Assembly (NCBI GenBank): GCA_008933995.1
Contig: WARS01000016.1
Location: 11,279,848 to 11,343,847, forward strand
Direction of reading: 5' to 3'
DNA length: 64,000 nt
DNA from: Datnioides undecimradiatus
Taxonomy: Eukaryota > Chordata > Actinopteri > Lobotiformes > Datnioididae
Shown: in pieces, positions 1-15,400 of the stretch
Layout of the letters: each line of letters opens with the position of its first letter
Position numbering within the stretch: the stretch's first letter is position 1
Position numbers and translations under genes: made by a program
The notes under the pieces: model-generated
Seen by the model: the letters and a program-made list of their open reading frames with translations, nothing else
What the model was told of the DNA's origin: nothing
The model's database searches: none

Positions 1-1
1 C

Positions 2-3000
2 CGAGTAGAAGTACAACACGGTTTTCCTACAATGACACCAAAGGGAGATGATACCACGGGGCCAGCTGCTTCCCCTGTGCAGCCAGGTAGACTGAAGCAC
101 TCGAGAGCTTTAAGCAAAGTCCTCCACTCTATACAGACTGACAAAAGCCTACATGATACTGCACAGACATCACAATCAAAAGCTACGGGAGTTTCTTCAT
201 TCCAAAATTCAGGCCCTGCAGACCACGTGTCAGCAGCTGTTCAAGATCCTGGCCCTGTGCAAGAAACTCCTCCTGGCACTTCTGCTTCTACAAATGTAGA
301 TATGCAAGACTGTCTCTTGTCTGTCTCTCCTGCCTCTGTTCCCTTATTCTCTCCCGAGGCCAAGCGAAGAAGGGTAGACGGTGTAGAGATAGATAAATTT
401 TCATCCCCCGAGCTGTACGCAGAAGATGAACAAGATGTCGATGTGGAAGGAGGTGCTAGAAAAGGAGAGGACAGTTTTGGTGACAGCTTTGAACTGGACA
501 CTCAGACAGAAAGAATCATTGTTCAACAGACGTGTCAGCACAGAGATGGGAAAGATAGAGGTACGAATCAATCCGTAGAAACGGAAAAGATAAGAGAGGG
601 GAAAATGGTGGAGGCGCCGGCAGAGCTGGATAAAGATGCAAATGAGGGAAGTAACGAAGACCCTGAAAATGCATGTCCCAGATTCAATATTTCTCTTACA
701 GATAGTCAGATGGAGCTCATCCTCAACACCAGCGATCACGTGAGTGACCAGTCACCCAGTATGCACTGATTATAAACATCAACATGTACTCAAATAGTTT
801 GCCTCTAAAAGTTCATAAGCTATGATTGGTTTTTGCAGATTTCTCCTGCACCAGGTGGTGATAATGTAGTTGAAGATCAAGATGAAGATGGTGATAAGGG
901 TGAGGCCCCTGGTGCACATCAGGCTGCCTTTGAGGGTGTCAACAGAAGCTGCAGCTTCCTGTTCGACAGCCTGTGTGACAGCTCTCTGCTGGCTGGTCTG
1001 AGCCCACACCAGATCCTTGACAAGTCAGATGAAAAGGAATCTGTTGTTCGGGATATTGGAGACAACCCTCTTCCGTCGACACAGGAGCGAAGACGCAGCA
1101 AGCTCCTTGCCGACCTGGAGGCAGAACAACAGGAGGCAATCCAATGGGGCGAGTCCTCGTTCAACCTGTCGGAGTGGGGCGACTCACTTCTAGTGGGTGA
1201 ACACTTTCTGGAGAGGCAGAGCTTACTTAAACACACAGAGAGAAAACAAAAAGAGCAAGAAGCTACTCATCATGAAGCTCAGCAAACCAGCACAGTCCAT
1301 GATCTGCCTGAGGAGCAGCTGCTAGAATCACAACCTAAACCCACTCAGATACAACCGCATCCCACTACAACAGCTGCTACCATGAGTAAGTATGACAAGC
1401 ATGAAGCCAATAATGATCAAGGCCATGCGCAAAAAACTGAACCAAAAAATAATGGACAGAATGACGGTAAACGTTGCAGGAGAGAGGAAACGATGAATGA
1501 GGGGGATGATAATGAAAAGCATGTAGAGAAGACAATAACGGTTTTAAAATCCTCACATGTCCAAAACAAACCTGAAAGCACTTTTTATTGCAGCCCAGGT
1601 TTACAAGAGATCTTCGAGCGCTGGCCTAGTATGTCTGACCAGCCCGTGCAAAACATCACAACAGGCCACACAGCCAGCCATATGCTCGTGGATGCAATTA
1701 CAGCAGAAGTTCCTAATTTACCTGAGCCAATACCGGTGGATCGAAAGAGGGGAAAACCAAACCTGCAGGTTGATGCTGCTAAGAGCAATTCTCGAGAGGA
1801 TTCGCTGTCAAGACATGACAGTGAGGATGTGACACAGAGACCAGGGTCTGCTGGTGATCTTATTCCACCAACTCAAGAAACACCACCTGTCACGCCCAGA
1901 GTGAAACTGACCACCTCATCTGTCCAGTCACCACTCACCGCTCAGCCACTTAACCAGTCGACTCCCTCAGCCCTCCTGCCATGGAAGACAGCAACCACAA
2001 AATGTCCAGAATCTTGCCTAGCACACAGCGATCAGTTGTCAGAACCTGTTGCAGGGATCAAACGACCTCATTCTGCAACTGATTGCAGCCACAAACACCA
2101 GCAGGGGGAGAAAGACTCAAATTCAAGAACAAAACTGCAGCTACATACTGACCAGAATCTTAACCCTCCCCGAGATCATGCTTCCTCATCTTCCACCCGG
2201 CTGAAATCACCTGTGACTGATGAAGGCTTCACTCTTAAGCTTTTCCAGGATGCATCACTCTGTTCCAGCAACTCGGGGACCTTCTCCATTATCGATGTGG
2301 CAAGTGACAGGCGCCTTTTCGACACATTCATTAATGAGTGGAAAACAAAGGAGCGGTACTCTCTGGCTTTGGCCTGTGAGAAGAGAGAGCACAGACAGCA
2401 GCCTGAGGGGGAAATAGGACGGAAACATAGGAGAGGTAACAGTTGAACATACACAGAAGTGATAGGAACTCTTAGTGCATTGTGACATGAATTGCTGCCA
2501 AGCATTTACCCAAAAACTGACAACATCCATCAAGAAGAGAAGTGCATTTACCCAAGTACTCTGCTTAAGTGCAAATTCAGGTTACTTCTGCCCAACTCTG
2601 ATGGAAATATTGTACTCTTTACTCTACTTTATTTGTCTGAAAGCTGTTGGTACCAGTTACATTTCAGATTATAATTTTTCATTGCTTAGAATTTCAAATA
2701 TTTATTATCAGCTGGAATATCCCGTGTCACAAAGCTGAAAACGGTCTGTTTTCCGGAGCTGAAAAGTTGACGTTTTAGAGATATATGGTTTCTAACAGTG
2801 GTGATACAAAAATATGACGATTTTATAGATTATGATGCATTGCTGCTGATTGCCGTTGGTACCCAACAATACATAAAGTAGTTAAAACTAGATCACTTTT
2901 AAACATCTACAGTGGTAAAAAGCAACGTACACATCAATATTATGCAGTAATATAATTCATAATAGTAAAACACTAACCAGGCACCGTTTGTTTGCAGAAT

Positions 3001-6000
3001 GAGTACTTTTGATGATTCCAGTAAATCTTGCTGATAATTCTTACATACGTGGTTCAGGTTTTGAATGCAGCACATTATAAACAAAGTCCATGTTGTATGC
3101 TGCACCCTCAACCCTGCACATGTTTACTGTACAGCGTCAGCTGCTCATCAGAAGCTCCGCGGTGTTGATGGTTTTCCAGTAAGAAATAGCAATGGACTGG
3201 TGTTGATTGGACTCTCTGTCTGCTGGGGAGCAAGAGATGCATACTACGTGTCTCTGCAGCAAGATCAGAGCAAAGGTAAAGACGCAAATGCATGCATGTA
3301 TGCACAAGCTCCCTCCAAAAGCGATGCCTTAATTAAGCCTGTCTGTTACCCCTTAGGTTTGAGCTCCAGCCTGGCCCCTCCTCCTCTAGATGAGGATTTG
3401 CCAGTAAGTGAGAGGCTGGCACAGGTGAAGACCTGTCTGTGCCAGCCATCAGGTGGTCATAGAGGCAGTGCGGTTGTCACTTATGATGTCATCCAGGTGT
3501 ATAAGACGCTAGTCTTGAGTTGTGGTATCAGCTTGGAGGGAAACTGTGAAGATCCCAAGGTGAGACAAATCAAAACTTTTGCTTTCAGAGCTATTTGAAT
3601 GTGCTATAATAAAACAATTCAACACAGAGGGGCTTTAAAAGAGAACATTAAATAGAAATGGACAAAGCATTTATTGTTTTAGAAAGAATTTTTCATTTTC
3701 AGAACAAAACTCCATAATGCAGCAAAGTGACTCTGTTTTGAATGTCTTCTGTAGGTTGCTTGCTGGCTGGTGGACCCAGGCAGTGAGGAGAGGACTCTAC
3801 CCAACATGGTCACCGTCTACTGTCCTGAAGAGTTACCTCTGCTGGAAGGACTTGGGAATGGGCATGCACATTGTTCTCGTGTTAGAGCAGCAACAACAAG
3901 TGTGCTTGTACACACTGTCATGAACCATCTCACTGGCCTGCTAGAGAAAGATGGCATGCTGGGTATAAGGAGCAAACGCTCTTAAACAGACATTCATAAT
4001 ATATTTCCACTGTTGTAAACGTGTGGTTTTACTGTCATTGTAATGTTTTTGAACATGTGTCAGACTTATTCAGGACAGCTGAGATGCCTTCCCAGGTGTG
4101 TTTGGCCCTATTGGAATTAAATGGAGTTGGTTTCAGCATTGAAGAATGCGAAAGACAAAAACATGTGATGCAAGCCAAACTCACAGCGTTGGAATCTCAG
4201 GCGTACAACTTGGCTGGACACAGCTTCTCTCTCACCAGCATTGATGACATTGCACAGGTCCACTGCATCCCCTTTACTCCAAACATGTTTTTAAATTAAA
4301 TTGCAAATACATGGTCCAACAAAGTATAGTAAATTTGAGTAAATTTCCAAACTTATGTGAGCTCACTTGGAAGCTGTGCTGTAGGTGTTGTTTTTAGAAC
4401 TCCATCTGCCTCCAAACGGTGATGTGGCTGGATCAAAAAGCAAGAAAACTCTCGGCTACACCCGTAGAGGCGGTGGCAGAGTACGGCTTGGAAAGCAGTT
4501 CAGCACCACAAAGGTTAAACTACTTTGCATTACATGAGATTCTCGCCTCTACCATGATTTACCGTGTTTAAACTGAATTGAAATGATGTTGGCAGGATGT
4601 TTTGGAGAAGCTTCACCCCCTGCACCCGCTGCCAGGTGTGATTCTGGAGTGGAGGAGGATCACAAATGCTTTGACTAAGGTGGTGTTCCCCCTGCAAAGG
4701 GAGAAGCAATACCACCCTACTCTGACCATGGACAGAATATACCCTATTGCCCAGACACACACAGCCACAGGTAAAACACATACACACAGACAAACGCATT
4801 ACACGTACATGTCTTTACCATTTGTATACCATGTGTTTCATGAAGACAAACCCTAATGTCATTGGAACATTGATACTGTTGTGCTACAACCCTTGTGCAT
4901 GCATTGACCCAGCTCATTTCTGTTTGTCAGGGAGAGTGAGCTTCACTGAGCCCAACATACAGAATGTACCCAAAGACTTTGAGATTTACATGCCTACGGT
5001 GGTGGGTGAGAGCCCACCGTCACAAGACAGCTGTCATGTGACCACAAAACCAGGGTGGGTCAAAGTCGCTGCTCCTGATCTGTGTGTTTCATGTCACTAA
5101 ACAATATAAAATAACTATTATTAACTATTATTCAACATGAAACATGCTGTGTGGGGGTGGGAACTGACTAAATTCCATGGGCTTCCTCCAAAGTTGATGA
5201 GGGTAAATTTAAAAGGAATGACTGAAGGAGACAGTTTGTCCTCTTTCTGCTCTGTCGCAGGAAGAAGAGACGTTCAGTTATGCCCTCAGTTGCAGCTGGC
5301 AGTGCAGAACGAGGCCCGGCCTTCTCTGTCAGCATGAGACATGCCTTCGTACCTTTTTCAGGTTACTATGATGATGCAGTTGTGCCGTATGCAGCTTTGT
5401 CTCGGACTCCTCTTTCAGCTGTGTCTTTCTGCTCTGGACTGTAGGTGGGATGATACTGGCAGCTGATTATTCTCAGCTGGAGTTGAGAGTGTTGGCTCAC
5501 CTCTCCAAGGATCAACGCCTCTTGCAGGTCAGTGGCTCAGGTGCACAATGAGCAGCAGGAAAATGTAACAAACATCGATCTAAAATTGGAAAATCGTGTA
5601 TTGTCAGGTGCTGAATGGAGGTGCAGATGTGTTTCGGTGCATTGCTGCTGAGTGGAAAAGTGTTAACCCAGATTCTGTTAACGACAACCTCAGACAACAG
5701 GCAAAACAGGTAGGACCAGGCAAAAAGAGAAGATAACGCGGACACGCATGCATGCTCACTGGTAATTTCACTGGTGTGTGCATGTGCTGGTCTTTCAGAT
5801 TTGCTATGGCATTATCTATGGCATGGGAGCCAAGTCTCTGGGGGAGCAAATGGGAGTGGAGGAGAATGACGCGGCCTGCTACATAGAGAGTTTCAAGGCC
5901 AGATACAAAGGTAGACACTGATGTTTTATTCTTCTGTTCATTTAAGCCACTCAAATATTTTCTAAATATGTTTGTGTGCATATGTAAGTTAGTATCCATC

Positions 6001-7044
6001 CTATATAGACAACACACACCTGTTCATAATTTAATTGTGTATTGTTTTTTTATTGTAATGTTTAGTGTTGGTTTCCCAAAGCTGTTATTGTATTGTATAT
6101 TTATAGGGGGGGATAGTGAGAATTGCCCAGATGGAAACATTACTCCCATGTCTTGTCTTGTGTTTCAGGGATCAATACTTTTCTTAGAGAAACTGTGAAG
6201 AACTGTATAAAGAACGGCTATGTTCAGACACTGATGGGGCGCAGGAGATACCTGCCTGGGATCACAAACAGTAATACACACATCAAAGCACATGTAAGTG
6301 TGTTTTTCCATCAGAGTTTGCTAGCATTTAATATTAAGCTGTGCAAATAAGGTAAAATGAATGTGTGTGGGGGGGTTTTCCCCATTCAGGCAGAGCGTCA
6401 GGCAGTGAACACCACGGTGCAGGGTTCAGCTGCGGATATTGTTAAACTTGCCACCGTGAACATCCAGAAGCGGCTTCAAGAAACATACCCTGCAGCTCCG
6501 CTCTCTCACCAGCACACACACTCAGGTGACTTAATCTTCATTTTTCACTCTTGCAGAAAGAGATGATCACTGTATCATGTCAGTAGTAAATTAGTCTGTA
6601 AATGAATCATTTCTAATGATGTCAAACAGCCGGCAATCATCCCAGGGCTGCAAAGTCTCAACTCCGTGGAGCCTATTTTGTGCTGCAGCTGCATGATGAG
6701 CTCATCTATGAAACCACGGAGGAGGACCTCATACAGGTATGAAACTTAGTACTTGTACGGTCAACTCATCAGTAGTATGTAGTAATTATTGGTTTACAGA
6801 CAGCATGATGCTGAGTACGTCTGAAGATTTATTTTTATCTGAATGTCATCGGAGTGATTTTTTTAATATACTGTATAATATTATATTTATTTATTAATTA
6901 TATAAACATATTTATTTCACTTTCTGTCAGGTTGCTCAGATAGTGAAGAGGGAGATGGAGTCAGCGGTAAAACTGTATGTAAAGCTTAAGGCCAAAGTTA
7001 AGGTGGGACCAAGCTGGGGCAACTTGCAGGACTTGGACATATAA
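2..7044 (+). CDS. polq: DNA polymerase theta, C-terminal 1462 residues (5' part outside window)
   Basis: Polymerase theta carries out microhomology-mediated end joining of double-strand breaks in the nucleus. The window holds the end of the poorly conserved central region and the whole family-A polymerase domain; the N-terminal helicase lies upstream. Exons: 2-739, 839-2435, 3135-3275, 3357-3559, 3755-3962, 4064-4257, 4385-4513, 4596-4770, 4931-5054, 5261-5361, 5445-5527, 5608-5709, 5799-5910, 6169-6293, 6390-6525, 6630-6736, 6931-7044. All junctions keep phase. Seen directly: motif A DYSQLELR (exon 5445), motif B RQQAKQICYGIIYGMG across exons 5608 and 5799, and motif C LHDELIYET (exon 6630), with the three catalytic acidic residues intact. 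The exonuclease-like domain (exons 3135-4257) is of the inactive polymerase-theta type. The acceptor at 4064, not the AG ten bases later, keeps frame and gives DLFRTAEMPS. The protein ends in LQDLDI. Confidence 0.96.
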
Positions 7045-9476
7045 TGTGAAGGTTTGGATGAATTGAAATATTGTGCATTTATTGCTTAAGGTTCTGTAAT
7101 ATATGCTCACACTATCTTTGCACAAAAAAAAATATTTATTTAAATCACATGCATTAACATAATGAAATGTAACATAACCCAGAGCTCTAAATGAACTATT
7201 GAATGTATTTATAATTCTTTTGCTGCTGAACAGTGTTATAAATTATACATCATGAATTTTTATGGATGATATTCTATGTAATGTAATAACCTGACAAGGT
7301 TTTTTTTCTGTTTTGAAAGCAAAAAATTATTTTCACTATCATTTAATGTGTTTTTGGCCAAGTGAAATCTTCACTTAATGAAAAGCTTAAGAAAACAGCC
7401 AATCAAAACCTCCCATCACCCAAAATAATGCTTGTTAAATGTCTTGTTTAAAAGTCCAGAACCCAAAGATATTCAGTTTACAGTGATATGACAAAAGTTG
7501 TGAAAAGTTGGAACTGGAGAATGATTGGCATTTTTTCCCCTCACGTTTCTGCCTGAAAATAGGCTCAAACAATTGAGCAGTTACCAAAATAGTTATCTTT
7601 CTGTCGACTGACTTATGGGTTCAGCACTACTGTGATGCATTTGAAACAAAGACACAGAGCAGCTTTAGCCTGGAGGACATCCTGAAATCTCACATTTTAT
7701 TGGACCATTGGTTGATTGGTTGTCACATATATCATTGTTGTCACTCGTTAACACTGCTTTGTTTACACTGCACAAGAAGTGTTGTCAATATGATGATGAC
7801 ATTTTCTGTGCAAAGCAAAAAAAAAAATAAAATAAAATAAAAATCACAACCTCTGGTTATGGGGGAGAAAAATCAATGTGGTCCAGGAAGCATTTTGTGT
7901 GACTTCAGTTTTTAGACGCTCACCTGTTCGTGCACAGTCAGTGGATCTCAATAACCTCAATACAAAAAGATAAAGTTCTAATGATTCCATTTAAAACATG
8001 CATTGACATTACTGCCAATAATCAGCCAATGCAGCCCAATTCAAAGACCCTTTTCACAACCTCAAATGGAACTAAACATAGGGGCGATTCAAACCCTGAA
8101 TACACCCCTTTAGGGTGACCTTTGTTCATTTATTGATTCACAATTAACCAGTGCACCATGACTCAAAAGAGCTCATCAACACAGGCTCAGTTTGACACAG
8201 AAAAGTGACAAAAATTACTAATAAGTAAATAAATAGGTCATGGACACACATCCATAAACAAATACAACAAATAAATCATGAACAGCATAGACTTTTTTTT
8301 TAAAAAAAAGGCTGTTTTAAAATAGGAGGAGTGTGATCCCAGATGTTGGTACAGATGTTTAATCAAAAAAGGTTTCTTCTGTTTGTGAATTGAACCGATG
8401 CAGTTAATCTAGCGCAGAACATAGTGTTCACCAAAAGGTGTTAAGTGATGTCAGTCTTATCCAGGTATTTATCGATATAGGTACGATTATCAGCTACAGT
8501 AAGTAGGTGGTTTGACCCACATTGTTAACTGCAACACACATCTGGTGTGTGATTTGATGCGCATCAATTAACTGGGGAGCAATGTGATAAAATGAAAAAC
8601 GCTGATCCTCGTCAGTAGGACAATATAACCCAAAGAGTTGACGTGCATCAGCCTGTGATGGGGCACATCAAGACACTGCCAGTGTGTGTTGGTCTCAAAT
8701 CTTTGGGTAATACCCATCCCAAGTGATATAAATGTGTTTTTATGAGGCAGTCAAAGTGATCATAAAAGAGAGCACAATGATAATCAGTATCTTTGGTGGT
8801 TTTCACTATTGTCCACAGACCTTTTGCACCTCTAAATTTTACAACAAATATTGGCTTGAACTGTTTCTACAAGGGGAGATGATGATGACCGACAACTGGT
8901 TAAATTCTGTGGCCGGCAAGAAGTTAAAAGCCAATGAGAGGACTGAGGAGGTGTTGTGATGTGTGTCAGCCTATCTACAAATACATTTCACCACCTCAGC
9001 AGTCCTACCACCACCCCTTTTTTTTTAATGCCAACCAGATTTAAAACATAAATGAGACTAACAGGGCACTATGTGTTGGGAGTACGCAGGTTTCTGTAAA
9101 CATAGTTTTTAGTCAGACTCACTGCCACAAACAGAAAAAGATTATTAATTAATTAAGGCATTGGCACAGGCAGAGCTGTGCATTTTACCAGAGTAGAAAA
9201 CAGAACAGAGAAAATATATGTACACAGGTACAGTCAAGTGCTACTCAAGCAGCCTCACGTTCCACTGGCTAGATCTGGGGCAAGAGAAACCGGGACCAGG
9301 ACTGGCCTTTTCTTGCTCAGTGAAGTACAGGTGGGCCTGGGACCAAGAGCTTTGCCCCTGTCAGATAAAAACCTGAGGGAAAGCTCTTGCCCCCCCCGGT
9401 TATTGGGGTTCAACAATTTACATGAAAGAAGGGTAGTAAGGACACAAGAGGTTTGAGGACGACATCTAGGAAGCTG
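7045..9476. other. Tail-to-tail intergenic region, polq and uba6 3' UTRs
   Basis: There is no convincing coding sequence in these 2.4 kb. Short open frames such as 8732-8959 lack homology that I recognise. The region is AT-rich, with A-rich runs at about 7122-7132 and 7819-7844 (AATAA-type repeats that could serve as poly(A) signals for polq). It must contain both 3' UTRs, but I cannot place the cleavage sites from sequence alone. Confidence 0.6.
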
Positions 9477-12400
9477 TCAGGGCATCTCTCCATTGCGGCT
9501 GAAGTAGTACCTGACTGGAGGTCCAGGTAGGTCATCGTCTCCGTCTGCTTCTGGAGCAAATGACACGGTGAGGTCAACGTAGCGGCGATCCACTGACGGC
9601 TTGATCAGTTTCTGCATCCTGTGAAGGGTCAGAGGCAAGATTAGGTGAAAAATGTAAGTTAAGCCAGACAATGAATCATTTTAATGCGAGTTATCTACGT
9701 GAACAACTACAAATTGGTTCAAAACAGCAGCAGAGTAAGCACAGATCGCTGATGCAACAATATTTAGGTATTCTGTTTCGTAACCCTGATCCCCGTTGTG
9801 GAAAAGAGTATACACAGAGTACCAGTGGGAAAAACAGGAGAATCTGGAAACACTCACGTTAGTTTGAGTCTCTTTGAGTGTCCAGGCATCACAGGCACAT
9901 ACAGCATCTTCACACCATGGACGACCATAGTTGGTTCAATTCCATACTTTTCCTAAAACAAAACAAGAAATCATCATTCAAAACAACTGTGTTAAGTGCA
10001 ACTGAACAGTGGATAAATAAGAAAGTACAATGCAAGTAAATGGTTCTCACCCTCACTGCATTCATGAAGTCAGAGAGAGTAAAGTCCTCATGGCCAAAGA
10101 TAGTCCAACAGTCCCAGATTGAGAAGTAGATGTTGTCCCTGAGAAAGACATCATACAGCTGTCACCATATTACATTAGAATAATAATGAAATGTGGCTAC
10201 AAATCTTGCATTTGGTGCCATCTTAGAGCTAAAATCTTGATTTTGCTGCGATTAGATTAGATTAGATTCCTTTGTTAGACCCACACCGGGAAAATTACAG
10301 TGCCACTGTAATGCCACTGCCACTATGATGGTGCAATAATTATAGCGAGATGTGGTCATTAAATGTAATGAACGTGATATTCTCAGTACATGGAGTCAAC
10401 CAGCAATGTGCCATGAAAGAAAATGTCTTGTTGAGGTAATAAGACTGAAAACATGCCCCTCACCTGATGTGTGTCCTTTTAACTGGAGCAGGCTCAGTAA
10501 GCACTACTACAGGAATGGCCAAGTTGAAGAAGCAGTTTTTGAAAGATTCAAACTCGTAAGCTCCAACCACCTTGATCAACTCGAGGGCCACCTGAATATA
10601 TCAAAATATTAACTTAGTTATCGATACATTTTATATTATATTTCTATCTTGAACAATGGAATTAATCTCTGTAACTGTAAAAACACACATCCGCGCAGTT
10701 ACACAGGAGACATCCTGAAGATGTCCACACCACCAAAGAGCAGAACTTCTACTCAGAGGTTCTTCTGCCTTTTTGGGGAAACCTGTCTGGGACACTTGTA
10801 TCTGTGATACCCAAAGGTGAAGGTTGAAAAAAATGAAAAAAACTCTGTCACTTGGAACAACAATCCAACCCAAACAGAAGCAATCAGAGGCCCCCTAACC
10901 AGATACTGTCCTCCCCCCAGATGCTCTTCAAGATCCATGGTAATCACACATACATTTGGTGACAACCCTGATGGAGACAAACACCCTCTAAAGCAAATCT
11001 GACTTCATGCCACGAAACAAGACACAGTTGTCACACAAGACCAGATTGTTCATAAAAGATGAACAAAAAAATGAGCACTGGGATACCCCGATTATTGGAG
11101 CATATGGTCACCCCTTTTAAATAATGGGAAAGGTCGGTCACACTGGTACAGCCCAAAGTGCCGTTGCCCTGTTGGCTCTCCACCCACTTGATAGGTACTG
11201 GGCTAGTCATCGGTAACAAAAAAGCTGTTTACAAGAAACCATGTTAAATCATCAATATATGACAAACATTTAAACTGTTCTCACCAATCCAGCCACAGCT
11301 GCTGTTGCCGTAGCAATAGCAGGGATGATCTTGCCGGCGATTCGTTTGGTCTTGAGTCTGTCGGCTGGCTCAATGGAGTACATCCTAGCTCTGAGAGCAG
11401 ATGCCGAAGCGACAAAGTCCAAGTGGCCGTTGCTGTCGTCGTCCTTCTCAAACTGCAAAGGACTCATCTGTAACTTCTCTACATGTGGAAGCACAGACAT
11501 TGTTAATAATAATTAAAAGCAGCTTTCGATTTGTATGTAGGCTTTGTATGTGTTCGCACACCTGCTGTGACATTGTCAGTAGCAATGGCCTGCTCCAGCT
11601 GTGTTATGGCCTCCCTCTCTTCTTCACTGCTTAGTGGCATCTTTATCTGATCAGGCTTCTTTGCCGTCTCATCGGTCTCTATACACTAGAAGGAAAAGAT
11701 CCACAACAATCGACAAGATAAGGAATCTTTCTTCAAACACACGGATAGAAAGACCAGATAGAGAAGCTCACTTTGTCTGTGGGTGTGTACTCAGGAATCT
11801 TAACATCTGCAAGAATCCTTGTCACCACCTCTTCAGAGAGATCCTGAGAGAAAGGGAGTCTTGTTAGATAGTAAGTACGTTTGTGTGTTTGAGAGTGCAT
11901 GCATGAGTGTACGTGACCCACCTTTTCTGAGTAAGGGACGTTATAAATTCCTGCAAAGAGCCGGGCAGTGCTGACAATGAAAGTGAAGTGCCTGATGGGA
12001 AAAGGAGAGGTTTGGAAAGTTTAGAAATGAAACAGAATGCAAGAAAGGCTTAAACTGTAATCTAAAACCATACTCACAAAGAGTCGTTCAAGTCAAAATC
12101 AAAAGGTGCAGGAGGTCTTTTTGGGGACTGCCAAAACAAACCTAAAGAAGAGAAGAGTTTAATATATTCTTTGCTTTTCAATACACTTTATTCTGAAGTC
12201 ATTATTACCGAACTGTTAAAAAGATAGATAATTAGATTAGACAAAGTAAATACTTATAATTGGATAAAGTCTATGTGAGAATGAGAATGAGAAAACTTAC
12301 TTCCATCTTTTAACCTTGTGTCCAGTGGGAAGGAGTGCAAGAGTTGTAGGGCCTACACAAACACATTAGTAACATGTAACCGTGACACACATTTACACAT

Positions 12401-15400
12401 TTTACAGAATTTATTACATTTTGCATGTATTTTTCTAACAGTAGACTTATCACCTTTCTCTTAAAGTATTTTTCAAATTTCAGACGTGCAAGTGTGATGC
12501 ACTGCTCCCACTGGCTAGGTCGTCTGCTCAGCAGCTTGATGACCTGGAATGAGCACTCTAGACTTTCCCCTGTCTGCATCCTCTACAGAGGAACACACAC
12601 ATACACACACACACACACCTTTTATTAAGTATGACTTTGATGATGAACAAAGACTAATCATAAATAAGGTTGTCAAAAGTATCCATACTTTGATGCTCTC
12701 TCGATACCATGTGTTTAAAACAAATTTTATATTTGTTTTATTTATTATTTTTTATACATTTGATAGTTTCAAAAGTACCACAGCTACAAAAAAACACAGA
12801 AATACCATAACATTTTCAACCCAAGGCAAGAGTAGTAGTAATACATTGAGATTTGACACTGGGAGCGACTAGAGAACAGTGAAAGGTGGAGGAAATTTCA
12901 AATTAAGTCTCAGTTTCACAATAAGCATCTCTGAACGTGAAGAAATGTAAACAGTTCACATTACACATGTGTTGGGATGTGCTCAATGACCATTTATGGC
13001 ACTGTATCAAATACTGAATACAAGCATTGTATCAAATTATCCAAATTTTACTGTTTAAAATTCTGACATCATGACAGCTATAGTTATATAGCTGTAGTTA
13101 TAAGTCAGAGCCACATGTATGTCTTACCTGTAGCACCACTTCAGGTGAGGGGTGGGTCTGCCAGAATGTGCTGTACATGGAGGGCTTGTGGACAAACGCA
13201 TTCTCAAACTAGACAAATACAAACAGAAAGTTTCATATTTGGACCACACAATGTAACTGAAGCTGAAAAAAATGAAAATCCTTCCTTGGCTTTCAAGAAA
13301 ACTCACCTTGTCTCTGGCCCATTGAATGGTATGCTCTATGACAGATGGGAAAGACTTGAGAGTGCAGAATGGGATCTCCTCTTCTGGGGGGTCCCTCTGA
13401 CAGAAGGATATGATATATTTAGGAGCACTGTTAAGACTGAGGTTTGTTTCCATAAATAAGGTCCGATGTTGGACTATGATAAATCAGAAATGGTCAAACA
13501 CAGACAGGACCTCACACGTACTCACATGGCTATTGTAGGACTCTGTCAAATTTGGCACAATGATTTCTGTGTGTCCTTTAGTTCCCATGGTGCCAGAGTC
13601 CAGGAGAGGTCTCTGATTGGATACGCAGCGACTGTAAATCAAATACATGCAGAAACACATCAGCTGGTAGCAAAATAAGTAAACGTTTACTTACATACTT
13701 TCTCAACTTCTACATTCATGTAATAAGCTTGCTCTCTCTAGTTTTATGATGCAGGGTGAGTTCAATCATTATATAACAGGCAAACTAAAATCTAATGGAT
13801 GCTTACTCATTATATTTGTTTCATCACTTTAACATTTGCACAAACCTGTCTACATATCTCCGAGCCTCCACATTGTCCAAGGCGGTGACCACTAGGTTGA
13901 GCCGGGAGTAGAAGGAGTCACTGTAGATGCTCTCAGTGGCTGGACAAACCTTGTTGAGGTGAGCGTCCACCCGCAGGTCCGGGTTAATGTCGAGAGTGGC
14001 CTCTGCTGCGGTGGTGCTTTTCGGTTTCTGAGAGACAAGCGCAGCAGAAAGGGGGTGTGTAAATGTCTTCGTATTTCATTTCATTTGAGTTCTTATCATC
14101 ACACAAGTATTAACCCTTAAACACCGAACGTGTCGCCGGCGACACGTTTGCGCAAGCGCGCTTTGGATTACAGTAATTATGTCATGGTTTGTGCTATCGG
14201 AAAAAATTAAACTGAAAGCTGAGATGTTGCGCTTTACAGCCAAAATGGAGTTATTACGGTAATTTCACTTGCGAATGTCCCAGAAGCCCGCGAAGCAGCC
14301 GCTTCGTTCCCACTACACACAGCAGTGGAGAAAGTTTCCATTTTATGGTCTGTTTACTCACATTATGAGACACAGACTCTTGAATTTTACTGGAAATAGT
14401 TTTATACTCTTCAAATTTCAAATATAACATGCAAATCTGCTATTCAAATATAATTACAGTGTTGTTTGTTCACTAAAACTCTAAAATCCAATTCTGTTTT
14501 TGTCTTTTTCAACTGTCATCACACTCTTCTAACATGCAGCTAATAGTATATAACAGCCAGGTATTGAAAGTTCCAGGTAAAATGGGCAAAAGCACTTACA
14601 GGACATGCTCAGGTGTGAAAGGGTTAATGTATCTATCAGTCTGATCCCATATTTCTCCTATTTTATGAAACAAAACGCAATCTCAGCAACTAGTAAAAGT
14701 GAAATTTGCATTTTATACTTTTCAATTTCCGGGTTATGCAGACCAGCATTAAAATGTCAGGTTGAGTTTGTCTGCCTAAGCCAAAGTTACTGAAAGAGAA
14801 AAGAGCTGGGAGTTGTGTAACGTGGAGGTAAACAAAACAATGGAAAATGACATCTGTTCACCTGTATATGATGTGGTCTGAAGAGAAACTGACGGTTGAG
14901 GTTAGACTTTTCTATGAGGTCTGGGTCTGTGATGCAAACCTGAGGATTGACAAATGTACGGTGCAAAGTTTCAACAAATGCAAACATGAAGAGACGCAGT
15001 CAGAGTCAACGAGGAGAGGAAACACAGAAAGAATGCCCACCTCTCCTGAGCTCTTGGCCAGCCCCACTCCGAGCAGGGCAAGGTTTTTCAGCATCTCACA
15101 GCCTATGGCACCACAACCCACCTGGAAGAGAAGACATTGTAGATGTAAACCTGAAAACTAATCAGCATTAAAGAGGCCTCAGACGTCATGCACAGTCCTT
15201 ACCATAAAGACCTTTAGCTTGTGCAGTTCCAGACACATTGATTCACCAATGCAAGCTCGGAGTCCATCATACCGATCGCCCCTTGGGAAAAACTCCTCAG
15301 CAGAAACAGACTGAAGTGGCCTGACTACCTCGATGGCATCAAGATAAAACTAGACAAGGATAAAACAGAAACGAGGAAGTGTGTTAAAAGCTATTACAGT

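Noticed and set aside
8732-8959. 75-residue open frame between polq and uba6
   Set aside because: No homology, no splice or promoter context, and it lies in expected 3' UTR sequence.
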